The notes beneath the pieces were generated by a model. That model was not told where the DNA came from and ran no database searches. It was given only the letters and a program-made list of their open reading frames with translations. Shown here piece after piece: positions 1-9,255 of a stretch of DNA of 64,000 bases. A program made the translations under genes and the position numbers. How positions within the stretch are numbered: the stretch's first letter is position 1; every line of letters begins with the position of its first letter. Location of the stretch: the NCBI RefSeq assembly GCF_001311785.1, contig NZ_BBBX01000016.1, positions 1-64,000 on the forward strand, read 5' to 3'. Origin of the DNA: Lacticaseibacillus saniviri JCM 17471 = DSM 24301. Lineage in GTDB: Bacteria > Bacillota > Bacilli > Lactobacillales > Lactobacillaceae.

Positions 1-63
1 GCCGCAACACCTCTTTTCAGAGTGTCACGGCTTCCTGCTTGCGAACAATATTGACGTTAATAA

Positions 64-864
64 TTAGCCCAAGAATTCATCAAAGAAGGCCAATGTTGGT
101 TCTTGCGCACGATCCATGTACGCCTCACCGTGGCCGTGACCACTGATTGTTTTGACTGTGGTTTGAATGTTATTCTCAGTCAATTCATGCAACAGGCGTT
201 CAACGCCATCCATTGGAACCAATTCATCGAGTGAATTAGCGATGAACATCGGGCCAGCCTTTGGTGTGATGCGGTGGATGAGGGAGGCATCCTTGAGCAA
301 TGCCATGTCGGAACCAACATAATTCAGGACAAACCACTTGTAATAAGAGTCATTGGCGCCGACCTGATTAATCTGGCCCACCGGTGTCCCCGGTACAGGC
401 GCGTTCTTATTGGAGGAAATCACGTCAGGATGGTTCTCAATCCAGGCATCGAGATCAACAATTCCCGACCAAGATGCAATCGGAATCCCGGTACGAAGAC
501 CCAGCTCAATTGCCAGGTTGCCACCGGATGACATCCCGACCGCACCAATCTTGTCACGGTCGAACCGATATGGCGAGGACTTGATCCAGTTATAAACACT
601 CTCGACGTCATCAGCACCTGCAGGATACAGATAATCTGGTGCTAAGCGATAGTTAGGAACAAAGACGATGTAGCCAGCTTCGACAAACTTCGTGGCCCAA
701 TCTGTTTCTTCTTCCTTGTAGCCTAACCACCAACCACCACCGTGAATATCAATAATTGCCCGCCGAGTATCATCGGTGGTGCGACTTTCATCCTGATAGA
801 CATCTAACTTCAATGCATACTTTGTGTTGTATTCAACATCCTTATCGATTGTTACTTTCACCAT
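64..864 (-). CDS. alpha/beta hydrolase (HSL-type esterase/lipase family)
   Basis: A 266-residue alpha/beta hydrolase of the hormone-sensitive-lipase type, probably a cytoplasmic carboxylesterase; the substrate cannot be read from the sequence. It shows the oxyanion-hole motif HGGGWW at residues 41-46, the nucleophile elbow GMSSG at 110-114 (Ser112), a candidate acid at Asp213 in SLDELVP and a candidate base in the HGHGE stretch near residue 243. The start at 864 is preferred over an upstream in-frame ATG at 957 because GAAGAGG lies eight bases before it and the extra 31 residues look non-coding. No signal peptide. It has no close operon partner in the window. Confidence 0.85.
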   Translation of the reverse strand: MVKVTIDKDVEYNTKYALKLDVYQDESRTTDDTRRAIIDIHGGGWWLGYKEEETDWATKFVEAGYIVFVPNYRLAPDYLYPAGADDVESVYNWIKSSPYRFDRDKIGAVGMSSGGNLAIELGLRTGIPIASWSGIVDLDAWIENHPDVISSNKNAPVPGTPVGQINQVGANDSYYKWFVLNYVGSDMALLKDASLIHRITPKAGPMFIANSLDELVPMDGVERLLHELTENNIQTTVKTISGHGHGEAYMDRAQEPTLAFFDEFLG

Positions 865-1100
865 GTCAATTGACCTCTTCTCAAAATAGTTGTGATGCAC
901 AGTGCTAGGCTGAAAAAATCCAATCATGAATCGGGTCGTGCCGGTTGAACGCGGCATATTCGTGATGTCTTGTTTACCCGTGCAACCGCCTCCTCATGAG
1001 AAATAAAATAACACGAGGTCAAAAAATCTGCAAGCAATTCGGTTGGTAAACGAGTAAACACAACAGCTTTCACATGACACACTTGCCAGATCAAACACAA

Positions 1101-1133
1101 AAAAGAGCCGCGACCTAAGTCACGGCTCTTTTT
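1101..1133 (-). terminator. Rho-independent terminator after the DUF2187 gene
   Basis: A GAGCCGTGAC stem pairs with GTCGCGGCTC around a short loop and is flanked by A and T runs on both sides. It lies directly downstream of the minus-strand gene ending at 1160. The symmetrical runs mean it could also work in the other direction. Confidence 0.8.
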
Positions 1134-1159
1134 AACCTTTGCGATACAAAATCACCAGG

Positions 1160-1402
1160 TTACTTGCCTTCTTCTAACTGAGGTGGTTCAACGTTCTTGC
1201 CACCCTTACGAATATTCTTATAGTTAATCACAGTCTTTTGCTTGAGGTCGTCCACCAATTGGGCATCGGCGTCATCGAATTCATCGATTGACAACAATGC
1301 TGAATTAGCATAAAACTTCTCAACCGTACCCTTGAAGCTCAATGGCACGTCACCATTCTTCTTGACTGAAACCTTGTCACCTACAGCAATTTCAACAGCC
1401 AT
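1160..1402 (-). CDS. DUF2187 family small protein
   Basis: An 80-residue soluble protein with the pattern of the DUF2187 family: an N-terminal VGDKVSVKKNG segment, a GTVEKFYANSALLSI beta strand pair and a KTVINYKNI motif near residues 55-63. The fold is expected to be a small beta barrel; the cellular role of the family is unknown to me. The start has an AAGGAGG site seven bases upstream. The C-terminus is charged and probably disordered. It is a single-gene unit closed by the hairpin at 1101-1133. Confidence 0.75.
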   Translation of the reverse strand: MAVEIAVGDKVSVKKNGDVPLSFKGTVEKFYANSALLSIDEFDDADAQLVDDLKQKTVINYKNIRKGGKNVEPPQLEEGK

Positions 1403-1492
1403 CGTGGTTCCTCCTTCATGTCAGTCGGACTCATATCTATTCATGAGACACCAATCCATTTTAAGGGTTTTAGCCCGCAAAAGCAATACACA

Positions 1493-2082
1493 CTACTTCA
1501 CGTATTGCTGCTCAATCCATTGATTACCACCGAGATTATAAAGCACGCGACCCGTTGGCGTGACCGCTTGCCACCAAGTACACCAATGACTGCCGGTTGG
1601 TAATGTTTTGCCCGCAATCACAGTGCGCCCTGTTGGCACGGCCTGCCACATCGCGATGCCGTACCCTTTGCGATAATTAATCGTCACGGTTTTTGGTAAG
1701 GCGTGATATGCCAACTCATCGGCAGTTCCAGATTCGTATACGTCATCGAGATCCACTGATTCTGGCCCACACGTACCCACCAGCCAACGTAATCCACATA
1801 GATTGCCGAGTAACGCCAGTGCGTGCCAGTCATCAACTTGTGTGGTGTTGCGACTTTGCGGCCTTCAAGTGGTGTATCCCAAACCGCAATGCCATAGCCT
1901 GGGTGATACTTAATCGTGAGGACGCCATTCAGTGGCGTGAGTTCATCATTATTGAGCTGATGCTGCTCGGGTGTTGGCACCCCAATCAAACTATTGGGTG
2001 CAGCTTGCACCGCATGTTGCTGAGCCATGGCAAAACCTGCTGTTATCGCCAATAACATTGCCGCCTTGATTCCCCACTTCAT
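1493..2082 (-). CDS. secreted SLAP-type repeat protein, frame broken once
   Basis: A predicted 196-residue exported protein. The N-terminus (MKWGIKAAMLLAITAGFAMA) is a signal peptide with a likely cut after the QAA region. Two SLAP-like repeats follow: one with YHPGYGIAVWDTPLEGRKV and GQNQWIS, the second with YRKGYGIAMWQAVPTGRTV ending in GGNQWIEQQYVK. Such repeats bind cell wall polymers in lactobacilli. The two repeats lie in different frames; a single missing base near 1745-1752 in the codons after NQWIS rejoins them. The ATG at 2082 is chosen over a GTG at 2091 because GGGGGTGAT sits before it. Probably a sequencing indel rather than a pseudogene. Confidence 0.7.
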
Positions 2083-2174
2083 CTGTATCACCCCCGAGTA
2101 TCTTCAATAGTCTCAGTATACGCATTCATAAATATTACGTCAATGTTACAATGACACAAAATGAAATATTGCTA

Positions 2175-2969
2175 TCAGAAAATTGTGGGTACCAAGCCGC
2201 CATCCATCCGTAAGGCTTCACCAGAGAAGGCACCGGCGAGTGGACTCGCCACAAAAGCAACAAAATGACCGATTTCTTCAGGCCGAATCAAGCGCTGAAT
2301 CTGGGAGAGTGGTCGATGCACCTTCATGAAATCCGCCTCACGTTCTTTGGCCGTGAGCGGTGAGCCTGCGTACATCTCATCGAGCATCGTCTGAACGCCT
2401 TCTGTGAGGGTTGACCCCGGCATCACCGTGTTCACCGTCACATTCGTTGCCTTGGTCAGCTTCGATAGGCTCTTGGCCAGTGACAGGTTCATTGTCTTGG
2501 TCATCGAATACTGTGGCATCTCACCGGATGGCATCAAGGCTTCCTCGCTGGCAATAAAGATAATCCGGCCAAAATCATGATCCAGCATCTGTGGCAGATA
2601 GTGCTTTGCGAGGCGATTGCCGGCCAACACATTGACCTCAAAGAAGTGCCGCCAAGTCGCATCATCAATATCCGAATAGGCCATTGGTTGGAAAATACCC
2701 ATGTTGTTGATCAAGATATCGACATCCGGATAGGCTGCCATCAATGCATCTGCGGCTGCCTCATCGCTCAAATCAAAAGGCGCGGCCATGATATCAACAG
2801 CGGAATGAGCTGCCTGCAATTCATTCACAACCTGGGTGACAACGGCCTCCTTGCGCCCATTAATAATGACGTTGGCGCCTTCTTGTGCGAGCACATCCGC
2901 AATCGCGCGACCGATACCCTTGGTTGAGCCGGTCACCAGAGCCGTTTTACCTGTTAATTCCAAATCCAT
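2175..2969 (-). CDS. SDR family NAD(P)-dependent oxidoreductase
   Basis: A 264-residue classical short-chain dehydrogenase/reductase. The nucleotide-binding motif TGSTKGIG is at residues 13-20, NNMG at 88-91, and the catalytic pair Tyr154/Lys158 lies in QYSMTK. The C-terminal RMDGG motif is typical of 3-oxoacyl-reductase-like SDRs. The substrate is not recognisable; the family includes sugar dehydrogenases and ketoacyl reductases. AAAGGAGG precedes the ATG. It is followed by an aldo/keto reductase gene on the same strand downstream of a gap with its own terminator, so the two are probably separate transcripts. Confidence 0.85.
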   Translation of the reverse strand: MDLELTGKTALVTGSTKGIGRAIADVLAQEGANVIINGRKEAVVTQVVNELQAAHSAVDIMAAPFDLSDEAAADALMAAYPDVDILINNMGIFQPMAYSDIDDATWRHFFEVNVLAGNRLAKHYLPQMLDHDFGRIIFIASEEALMPSGEMPQYSMTKTMNLSLAKSLSKLTKATNVTVNTVMPGSTLTEGVQTMLDEMYAGSPLTAKEREADFMKVHRPLSQIQRLIRPEEIGHFVAFVASPLAGAFSGEALRMDGGLVPTIF

Positions 2970-3041
2970 CCTGTGATCCTCCTTTATCTCGTGCCATCAG
3001 TATACCGCAACTCTGTGCGCCACCACTGCGGCTGCGCTCAC

Positions 3042-3076
3042 AAAAAAGCCGCCCATTTTCGGCGCGGCTTTTTCTT
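3042..3076 (-). terminator. Rho-independent terminator downstream of the aldo/keto reductase gene region
   Basis: AAAAAGCCGC and its complement flank a short GAAAAT loop and are followed by a T run on both strands. The hairpin lies just past the stop of the minus-strand aldo/keto reductase gene at 3078. Confidence 0.75.
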
Positions 3077-3077
3077 T

Positions 3078-3895
3078 TTAATTGCGAGTTCCCGTCAATG
3101 CATTCATTTTGGCCATATCGGCGTCACTGATTTCAAAATTCAGTTGCGCGTTATTGGCAATATGGTCCCGTGACGTTGCCTTTGGTAGCGGCAAGACACC
3201 ATTTTGCACACAGAACTGAATCGCCAATTGTGCAATGCTGACACCGTAATGCGCTGCCAAACCATTGAGCACCTGGTTGTTCAAGATACCACCAGTTGCC
3301 AGTGGTGAATAGGCTTCAACCAACAAGCCTTGCTCTTGCGCAAACTGGGTAATGGTGGGTTCTGTGTAGCCGACATAATATTGAATCTGGTCGACCATCG
3401 GCTTGACTTTGGCATCCTTGAACACGTTTTGTAGATCGTGCACATTGAAGTTCGATACCCCGATTGCCTTCACACGGCCCGAAGCATAAATTTCTTCCAT
3501 AGCCCGCCACACATCGCGATTTTGCGTGTCATAATTGCCACCCATCTCGCGCCAAGGCCATGGGGCGTGAATCAAGTAGAGATCCAAGTAGTCGAGCTCG
3601 AGATTGGCCATGGTCGTTTCAAAATCACGTAATGCCCCGTCATAGTCCTTAGTTTCAGCAGGCAACTTCGAGGTCACAAAGAGATCTTCGCGTTTCACAT
3701 CACTGTTGCGAATACCAAATCCGACAGCGCGTTCGTTGCCATACACGAGTGCGGTATCGATGTGTCGATAACCGAGCGCAATCGCATTTTCAACAGCAGG
3801 TGTGGCGTCTTCTGGTGCCATCTGCCAGGTTCAAAACCAACTTTTGGAATTTGAATCCCGTTTGCTAATGTGTATACATCTGTTAATGCTGTCAT
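3078..3895 (-). CDS. aldo/keto reductase, frame broken once
   Basis: A 272-residue NADPH-dependent aldo/keto reductase of the 2,5-diketogluconate-reductase type. Visible family motifs are GYRHIDTALVYGNE with the catalytic Asp and Tyr, GVSNFNVHDL, and the coenzyme-binding LPKATSRDHI near the C-terminus. The first 20 residues (MTALTDVYTLANGIQIPKVG) are in another frame. Inserting one C (plus strand) at about 3832 restores the expected family motif GFGTWQ and joins the two parts exactly. I read this as a sequencing deletion. The substrate is unknown. Confidence 0.85.
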
Positions 3896-4024
3896 CTTAT
3901 CAGTCCCTTCATACCTCTATCATACACTTATTGAAAGCGATTTACGCGAGTGAAACCCTCACAAGAATCACAGGGACCCGTGCTACAATAAATTAAGTGA
4001 GTGTTGAACGTGAGGAGGTGCCCC

Positions 4025-5149
4025 ATGGCCAATATGATTCAATACGCAACGCAAACCAGTCAATTCACATTTGAAAGCAAATCTCTGACCGAAGTCGATG
4101 CCGCCATCTTTGCTCAGGCTGCCTACTTCGACTATTCCTATTTGAATCGACATCATTTTCAGCGGTTCGGTGAGCTGACCGATACCAACGTCCAGTCCCG
4201 GGTGACGGAACGCAATTGGTTCCCACCCAAAAGTCATTCACTGGTGATGGCCATGAGCCACGCTGCTCGCTATCGAGATGTTGCTTGGCAACGCTATGTT
4301 CAGCGCACCCGACAAGATACGCAAGAACAGTTCGCCGCGATTACATTTGCGCTAGGCAACCAGACCTATGTCGTTAGCTTCCGTGGCACGACCAATTCGT
4401 TGGTTGGCTGGAAGGAAGACTTCAATATGACTTTCTTGCAAACCGTACCGGCCCAGATCAGTGCGGCGAGCTACCTACAAGAACAAATGACGCAATTTCC
4501 GGGACAGTACTATCTGGTGGGGCATTCTAAGGGCGGCAATCTCGCGGTTTATGCGCTTCAGCAACTTCCCATTGCGCTGCAAGCTAACGTGCAACACGTG
4601 TACAGTTTTGACGGACCTGGATCACTGCCACAACAACCCTTGCTTGAAGCCCGCATCACGAAATTAGTGCCACAGACCGCCATCATTGGCATGCTGATGA
4701 CCACACAGAATAACTTTGGCGTGGTTCACAGCGACGCCAGCATGTTCTATCAGCACGATCTTTTCTCTTGGCAGGTGGTGGGCCAAGCCTTTGAGCGCTT
4801 GCCACAAACCGATTGGCTCTCACAGTACACACAGCGGATGTTGACCGCCTGGCTCGCCACGCTCCAACCTGATGTCCGAGCCAATATCCTCAATAATTTC
4901 TACGATATTCTCAAAGTAGGCAATGCCACCACGGTCGCGGAGGTGAACAAGGGACTGCCACGAAACCTGCCTCGCTACCTGCAGAAGCTCCGCAGCTCCG
5001 ATCCCCTGATTCGGCAACAAACTCGCGCTGCCACGCTGGATATGCTCAATGCCCTCAGGCAATCGATTCGAGCACCTAAAAACGACAAAATAGGAAGTGA
5101 TGCCCAGTGTGGCGTCACTTCCTCTTCTTTTAGTTATCAGTCTGGATAA
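4025..5149 (+). CDS. DUF2974 (Mbeg1-like) lipase-fold protein
   Basis: A protein of about 370 residues with an alpha/beta-hydrolase core of the Mbeg1/DUF2974 family. It has VVSFRGTTNS near residue 116 and the nucleophile elbow GHSKGGN at 166-172 (Ser168). Function is not established; the fold suggests a lipase or hydrolase. The start at 4025 follows GAGGAGG with good spacing, rather than an ATG at 4001. The last 18 codons run through a terminator hairpin, which is unusual; an extra A in one of the two A runs at 5078-5091 would place a TAG right before the hairpin, ending the protein at KNDK. Confidence 0.75.
   Translation: MANMIQYATQTSQFTFESKSLTEVDAAIFAQAAYFDYSYLNRHHFQRFGELTDTNVQSRVTERNWFPPKSHSLVMAMSHAARYRDVAWQRYVQRTRQDTQEQFAAITFALGNQTYVVSFRGTTNSLVGWKEDFNMTFLQTVPAQISAASYLQEQMTQFPGQYYLVGHSKGGNLAVYALQQLPIALQANVQHVYSFDGPGSLPQQPLLEARITKLVPQTAIIGMLMTTQNNFGVVHSDASMFYQHDLFSWQVVGQAFERLPQTDWLSQYTQRMLTAWLATLQPDVRANILNNFYDILKVGNATTVAEVNKGLPRNLPRYLQKLRSSDPLIRQQTRAATLDMLNALRQSIRAPKNDKIGSDAQCGVTSSSFSYQSG
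5093..5133. terminator. bidirectional terminator between convergent genes
   Basis: GGAAGTGATGCC pairs with GGCGTCACTTCC across a six-base loop. A T-rich tract follows on the plus strand and TATTTTG on the minus strand. It sits between the convergent DUF2974 gene and the hypothetical gene at 5137-5592. Confidence 0.75.
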
Positions 5150-5592
5150 TCGCCCTTAATCACAAAGAACGATCCGCGAATAGTGCCAGCAAGTTTTGAT
5201 TTCTGACGGGCAAACTTGAACTTGCCTTCAAACTCTTCTGGAATTGGCATGCCATCACTCAGCTTAAAGCCGACTGCACGCTTGCCACCCTCTTCTAAGG
5301 TATAGAGCACATTCACCACAAGCCCGTTTTGATAAAAGACATACGACTAGCGCACGCCAGCCACTTCAAAATCACTGACCTCGAGCGGCGCTGTCTCAAA
5401 GTGCGTGTCGCGTTCACCGAGAATGGTGTTGACGCGGGCCACGATTGCTGGATTGTTGGCAGCTGGTTCGGTCACAAATTCGTGTTTGTATTTATTCCAG
5501 AAATACCGCGCTTCATTGGCCCGTAAACCAGCTAATGCCTGTGCCACGGGTGAGCTTTCTAACCCAATCGTTGAAACGGTTTTAAAATCCAC
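5137..5592 (-). CDS. hypothetical protein with an in-frame amber codon
   Basis: I do not recognise this protein. Two stretches in the same frame (5592-5347 and 5343-5137) are separated only by a TAG codon at 5347-5349; read through, they give about 151 residues with a continuous beta-rich pattern, including VAGVR before the stop and SYVFYQNGLVVNVLY after it. A C-to-T change from a Gln codon would explain the stop. The start is uncertain: a GTG at 5592 lies about 20 bases from the AAAGGAG site that overlaps the stop of the NUDIX gene upstream. It is probably co-transcribed with that NUDIX gene. Confidence 0.5.
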
Positions 5593-5620
5593 TTGATATG
5601 CTATTGATGTCTACTCCTTT

Positions 5621-6118
5621 TTACCACACCGGTTTCTCTAGAACAGACCAGTTCGCAAACGTGGTATCGGTGGGATCGAATTGTTGTGTCTGCAGGTATT
5701 CCTTGGCCTTGAGCACCAAGGGCGAGGCATTGTCGATGGTGAGGGCATTTAGCGGCAAACGCACCGCGCCTAAAGCATCTTGACCGACAAACTGGGCCAC
5801 TTGTGCGGCCACGGTGCCTTGATAATCGGTTACGGCATAGAAAACACAGATGTGCTGATTCATGCGCCATTCCTGATAGGCCCATGGATAGCGAAACGAG
5901 GTGATACCCAATTGTTGAACGGCTTTCACCGTCAAATCGGTTTCCTCGTGAATCTCTCGTAGAATCGCCTGATCCAATGGCTCGCCTGATTCAAGGCTGC
6001 CCCCTGGTAGGTCGTAACGATTGATGTACGGGCCACCATTCTTGCGAATCACAACCAGACTGTCACTGTCGCCGACAATGCCATAAACCCCAAATGCACG
6101 ATGAAATTCCTCACTCAT
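5621..6118 (-). CDS. NUDIX hydrolase
   Basis: A 165-residue NUDIX protein that should hydrolyse a nucleoside diphosphate linked to another moiety. The NUDIX box runs from Gly40 (GSLESGEPLD then AILREIHEETDL), with the metal-binding REIHEE glutamates present. The substrate cannot be assigned. AGAAGGGA lies before the ATG at 6118. It is divergent from the LD-carboxypeptidase gene and seems to form a two-gene unit with the hypothetical gene downstream. Confidence 0.88.
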   Translation of the reverse strand: MSEEFHRAFGVYGIVGDSDSLVVIRKNGGPYINRYDLPGGSLESGEPLDQAILREIHEETDLTVKAVQQLGITSFRYPWAYQEWRMNQHICVFYAVTDYQGTVAAQVAQFVGQDALGAVRLPLNALTIDNASPLVLKAKEYLQTQQFDPTDTTFANWSVLEKPVW

Positions 6119-6168
6119 CCAATCCCTTCTTTCTGTTATACTCAGCTGTAACTAAGGAGATGACCTCT

Positions 6169-7132
6169 ATGGTACCACTTATTCCCGCGCGGTTGCGGCC
6201 GGGCGATGAAATCCGCATCGTTTCACCCTCAAGCTCACTCGCCCATATTGGTGGCATGCAGGCCAATCTCGCCGCCAAAACGCGCCTTGAAAAAATTAGG
6301 TTTCACGGTCACTTTTGGCCAACACATCGCTGACAATGACATTCTTGAATCCGCCAGTATCGCTAGTCGCGTGGCAGACTTGCATGAAGCGTTCCGCGAT
6401 TCGCACGTGAAGGCGATTCTCACAACCATCGGCGGTTATACGGCCAATGATTTGTTGCCATACATCGACTGGCAACTGATTGCCGATCATCCCAAAATTT
6501 TCTGTGGGTACAGCGATATCACCATTCTCTGCAACGCGATTTTTGCACGAACGGGTCTGGTCACCTATTACGGCCCGAGTTACTCGAGCTTCAAGATGGT
6601 TGCGCTCCAAGATTATCAGACTCAGGCTTTCTTGAACGCGGTCAGTGCTGATTACCCGCAGCCTCTCACCGCATCCACCGAATGGTCCAGTGACGCTTGG
6701 TTTCTGCCACAACCACGGAAGCTGCACCCCAACCGATGGGGTGTCTATCACGCCGGCCAAACAACCGGTGTCTCGATGGGCGGCAATCACGCCACACTGC
6801 CGTTGCTCTTTGGTACCGCCTATCTCCCATCTGTCCCCGATCCTGTGCTCTTCTTCGAGAGTTCAGAAGGCAGTGCTGTTCAAGACTTCAATCGCGACTT
6901 GGCCCAGACATTGCAGGTGTTGCCGCATCTCAAGGCGCTGCTCATCGGTCGTTTCCCCAAAGAAACCGGCATGACCGAGGCCAAAATGCGCTACATTCTC
7001 GACAAGTTTCCACTGCTCCAAACCATTCCCGTGATTTATGACCTCAATGTCGGCCACACCCAACCCATTTTCACCGTGCCGATTGGGCAAGCGCTGACGG
7101 TCGATACCGACAAGTTAACCCTGACATTCTAA
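6169..7132 (+). CDS. S66 family LD-carboxypeptidase, frame broken once
   Basis: A 320-residue serine peptidase of family S66 (LdcA/MccF type), which trims the terminal D-residue from muropeptide tetrapeptides or cleaves related amide bonds. The N-terminal IPARLRPGDEIRIVSPSS and the nucleophile region GYSDIT are typical, with GGYTANDLLPYIDW before it. The frame changes at 6289-6295: one A too many in a run of six; removing it joins EKLGFTVTFG. Start at 6169 has AAGGAG ten bases upstream. Whether it acts in murein recycling or in peptide-nucleotide antibiotic resistance cannot be told. Confidence 0.82.
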
Positions 7133-7147
7133 AAACAAAGTTGTGAC

Positions 7148-7246
7148 AAAAGACGCCCTGAGAATGAGGATTAACAGGGATTGATGCTAAAGCCCGAACT
7201 TAGGCTTTGAATCAATCCTAGTTAACCGGAATTCTCAGTCTTTTGG
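7148..7246. repeat. imperfect 100-bp palindrome
   Basis: Left and right halves are imperfect reverse complements. CTGAGAAT, then TTAAC, GGATTGAT and AAAGCC on the left meet GGCTTT, ATCAATCC, GTTAAC and ATTCTCAG on the right, around an eight-base loop; AAAAGAC/GTCTTTT extends the arms. It lies between the carboxypeptidase stop and the phosphonate operon. It could fold as RNA and act as a terminator, or be a small non-autonomous mobile repeat. Confidence 0.6.
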
Positions 7247-7282
7247 AACACGATTAATCTATTTTGTTCGGAAATTGAAGCA

Positions 7283-7325
7283 GGGGGTATGACAAAACGT
7301 AGTTTTGTCATACCCCCTTCCTTAT
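7283..7325 (+). terminator. perfect 16-bp stem hairpin upstream of the phosphonate operon
   Basis: GGGGGTATGACAAAAC pairs perfectly with its complement around a GTA loop and is followed by TTCCTTATTTTG. This is a strong terminator shape, most likely ending the carboxypeptidase transcript. It lies about 150 bases before the phosphonate operon start, so an attenuator for that operon is an alternative. Confidence 0.65.
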
Positions 7326-7475
7326 TTTGTCTGAATATCACCATTTTTATGTAACCCCTGTCAGCTTCACAGCTTTAATACATAACAAATACATAATCCG
7401 TTAATCAATTTTACACGCGCTCGCTAGACTGAAAAGTGTTCGATGATATCAAGCAACCACGAGGAGGATTTTTGA

Positions 7476-8498
7476 ATGAAGAAGCAATTGATGGTGACAG
7501 CAGCGACATTAGGATTATTGACCCTGGGCCTGGCAGCATGTAGCGCAACCAAGAGTGATGCCCAGACCAGCAAGCCCAAGGATAAGTTGACGGTGGTCTT
7601 CCTGCCATCCGACTCCACCAAGGAAGCCGGCCCTGTCCGAAACGATCTCAGTAAGCTGATTCAAAAGGCGACTGGCCGACCAGTTGAAGTGCAAACCACC
7701 ACCGATTACAACATGGCCATCCAAGCCATCAGTTCCAATAAGGCCCAGATTGCGGTCATGGGACCCGATTCTTATATCGAAGCGCGCAACCAGAACAAGC
7801 ACGTAAATCCTTTGGTCACCTATTCCGGCGCTTCCGGTACGTTAAAAGATGCCTTCTATCACAGCTACTTGATGGTGCCAAAGGATAAAGCCGACAGGTA
7901 TCGTGAAGGCGGCGAATTCTCATTAAAGGCACTGAAGGGCAAGTCAATCTCATTCGTGGCCGCAACATCCACATCGGGTTTCGCCGTGCCAGCCGGTGCG
8001 ATTGCGGCCGCGAACCACGTCAAAAAGACCGACCTGCAACAAGGTGGCGCGTTCTTCAGCAAGGTTCTGTATGGCCAATCTCACCAGGGCTCCGCGGTCA
8101 ATGTGCTCAAGGGTGACGTCGATGTGGCGGCCTTTGATGATGTTGACTTGGTGCACTATGGTAAGTTCGACGGCGACATGTCCAAGGCCGGCACAACATT
8201 CACGGTTGATGCCAAGGCCGAAGCCCCATTTGACGCAGTGCGCGGCAAGTCCACGGTCGCGATTGGGACATACTCGGTTCAAAACGGTCCGATTGTCATG
8301 AACGACAGTGGTTTGAGCAAGTCCGAAATCAGCGCGCTCACGAAGGCACTGACCTCCCAATCCACCACGGATAATCCGCACTTCTTCGCCCTTAAGGATT
8401 CCAAGGTCCACGGACTCACTACACAAACCGGTAAGGTGCACTACATCGCCATCACCGATGACTGGTACGCCCCAACGCACAAAATTCTGGACAAATAA
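7476..8498 (+). CDS. phnD: phosphonate/phosphate-type ABC transporter substrate-binding lipoprotein
   Basis: A 340-residue lipoprotein that binds the substrate for the ABC importer encoded next. The signal peptide ends in the lipobox LAAC with Cys22 as lipidation site. The mature part starts with KLTVVFLPSDS and contains AVMGPDSYIEA and the ATSTSGFAVPAG segment typical of the PhnD family. AGGAGGATTTTTG precedes the ATG. Its place ahead of phnC, two phnE genes and phnXW points to 2-aminoethylphosphonate as ligand. Confidence 0.88.
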   Translation: MKKQLMVTAATLGLLTLGLAACSATKSDAQTSKPKDKLTVVFLPSDSTKEAGPVRNDLSKLIQKATGRPVEVQTTTDYNMAIQAISSNKAQIAVMGPDSYIEARNQNKHVNPLVTYSGASGTLKDAFYHSYLMVPKDKADRYREGGEFSLKALKGKSISFVAATSTSGFAVPAGAIAAANHVKKTDLQQGGAFFSKVLYGQSHQGSAVNVLKGDVDVAAFDDVDLVHYGKFDGDMSKAGTTFTVDAKAEAPFDAVRGKSTVAIGTYSVQNGPIVMNDSGLSKSEISALTKALTSQSTTDNPHFFALKDSKVHGLTTQTGKVHYIAITDDWYAPTHKILDK

Positions 8499-8513
8499 CG
8501 AAAGGAGCCACTT

Positions 8514-9245
8514 ATGCTTGTCGTCAATTCACTGGCTAAGAGCTACACCCACGACAAACAATCCCTGCAAGCCGTCTCGTTCAAGGCGGCTCCAGGTACC
8601 GTGACCGCGGTTATCGGGCCATCCGGTGCGGGTAAAACCACCTTGTTGCGTAGCCTCAATCAATTGATCAGCGATGATGCGGGCCAAGTCTTACTCGATG
8701 ATCAAGATCTCCGTCAACTCAATAAGCGCGCCCTGCAACGCGTGCGGCGCAACATCGGCATGATTTTTCAGAACTACAATCTAATTGAACCGTTGACCGT
8801 GTTAGAGAACGTCCTGCACGGCTGTCTGGGCGCCAAATCGATGATCAGTGGCATGTTATCGCTCTATACCACGGCCGAACGCGAAGAAGCACTGGCTCTG
8901 ATCGATGAGATGGGACTCAGTGATTTCGCCTACACTGCCTGCCGACAGCTCAGTGGTGGTCAGAAGCAACGGGTCGGTATCGCACGGGCATTGATGCAAC
9001 ATCCCAAAATGTTGTTGTGCGATGAACCGATTGCCTCACTCGATCCCAAATCCGCAACGCTGGTGATGCAGACGCTGCGCCAGCTCGCGGATGCTAAGCA
9101 GTTGATTGTCATTGTGAACTTACATCAGGTCGAGATGGCTCGCGACTACGCGGACCATGTCATTGCCTTGAATCAAGGTCAATTGGTCTTTGATGGCACC
9201 CCCGATGCCCTCAGCGACACGCAGATTCAAGCGATCTATGCTTAG
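8514..9245 (+). CDS. phnC: phosphonate ABC transporter ATP-binding protein
   Basis: A 243-residue ABC ATPase. Walker A is GPSGAGKT at residues 35-42, the Q-loop is in IFQNYNLIE, the signature is QLSGGQKQR, and Walker B is LLCDEPIASLD with the H-loop in NLHQVEMA. The order and spacing are those of PhnC. It starts 15 bases after the phnD stop with AAAGGAG before the ATG, and the two permease genes follow. Confidence 0.92.
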   Translation: MLVVNSLAKSYTHDKQSLQAVSFKAAPGTVTAVIGPSGAGKTTLLRSLNQLISDDAGQVLLDDQDLRQLNKRALQRVRRNIGMIFQNYNLIEPLTVLENVLHGCLGAKSMISGMLSLYTTAEREEALALIDEMGLSDFAYTACRQLSGGQKQRVGIARALMQHPKMLLCDEPIASLDPKSATLVMQTLRQLADAKQLIVIVNLHQVEMARDYADHVIALNQGQLVFDGTPDALSDTQIQAIYA

Positions 9246-9255
9246 GAGGTTGCCC

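Noticed and set aside
64-957. Longer start of the first hydrolase at 957
   Set aside because: The added 31 residues have no ribosome site before them, while the ATG at 864 has a good one.
7950-8480. Long minus-strand open frame of 176 codons opposite phnD
   Set aside because: It is a shadow of phnD on the other strand; phnD has a lipobox, family motifs and a ribosome site, while this frame has none and no family resemblance.
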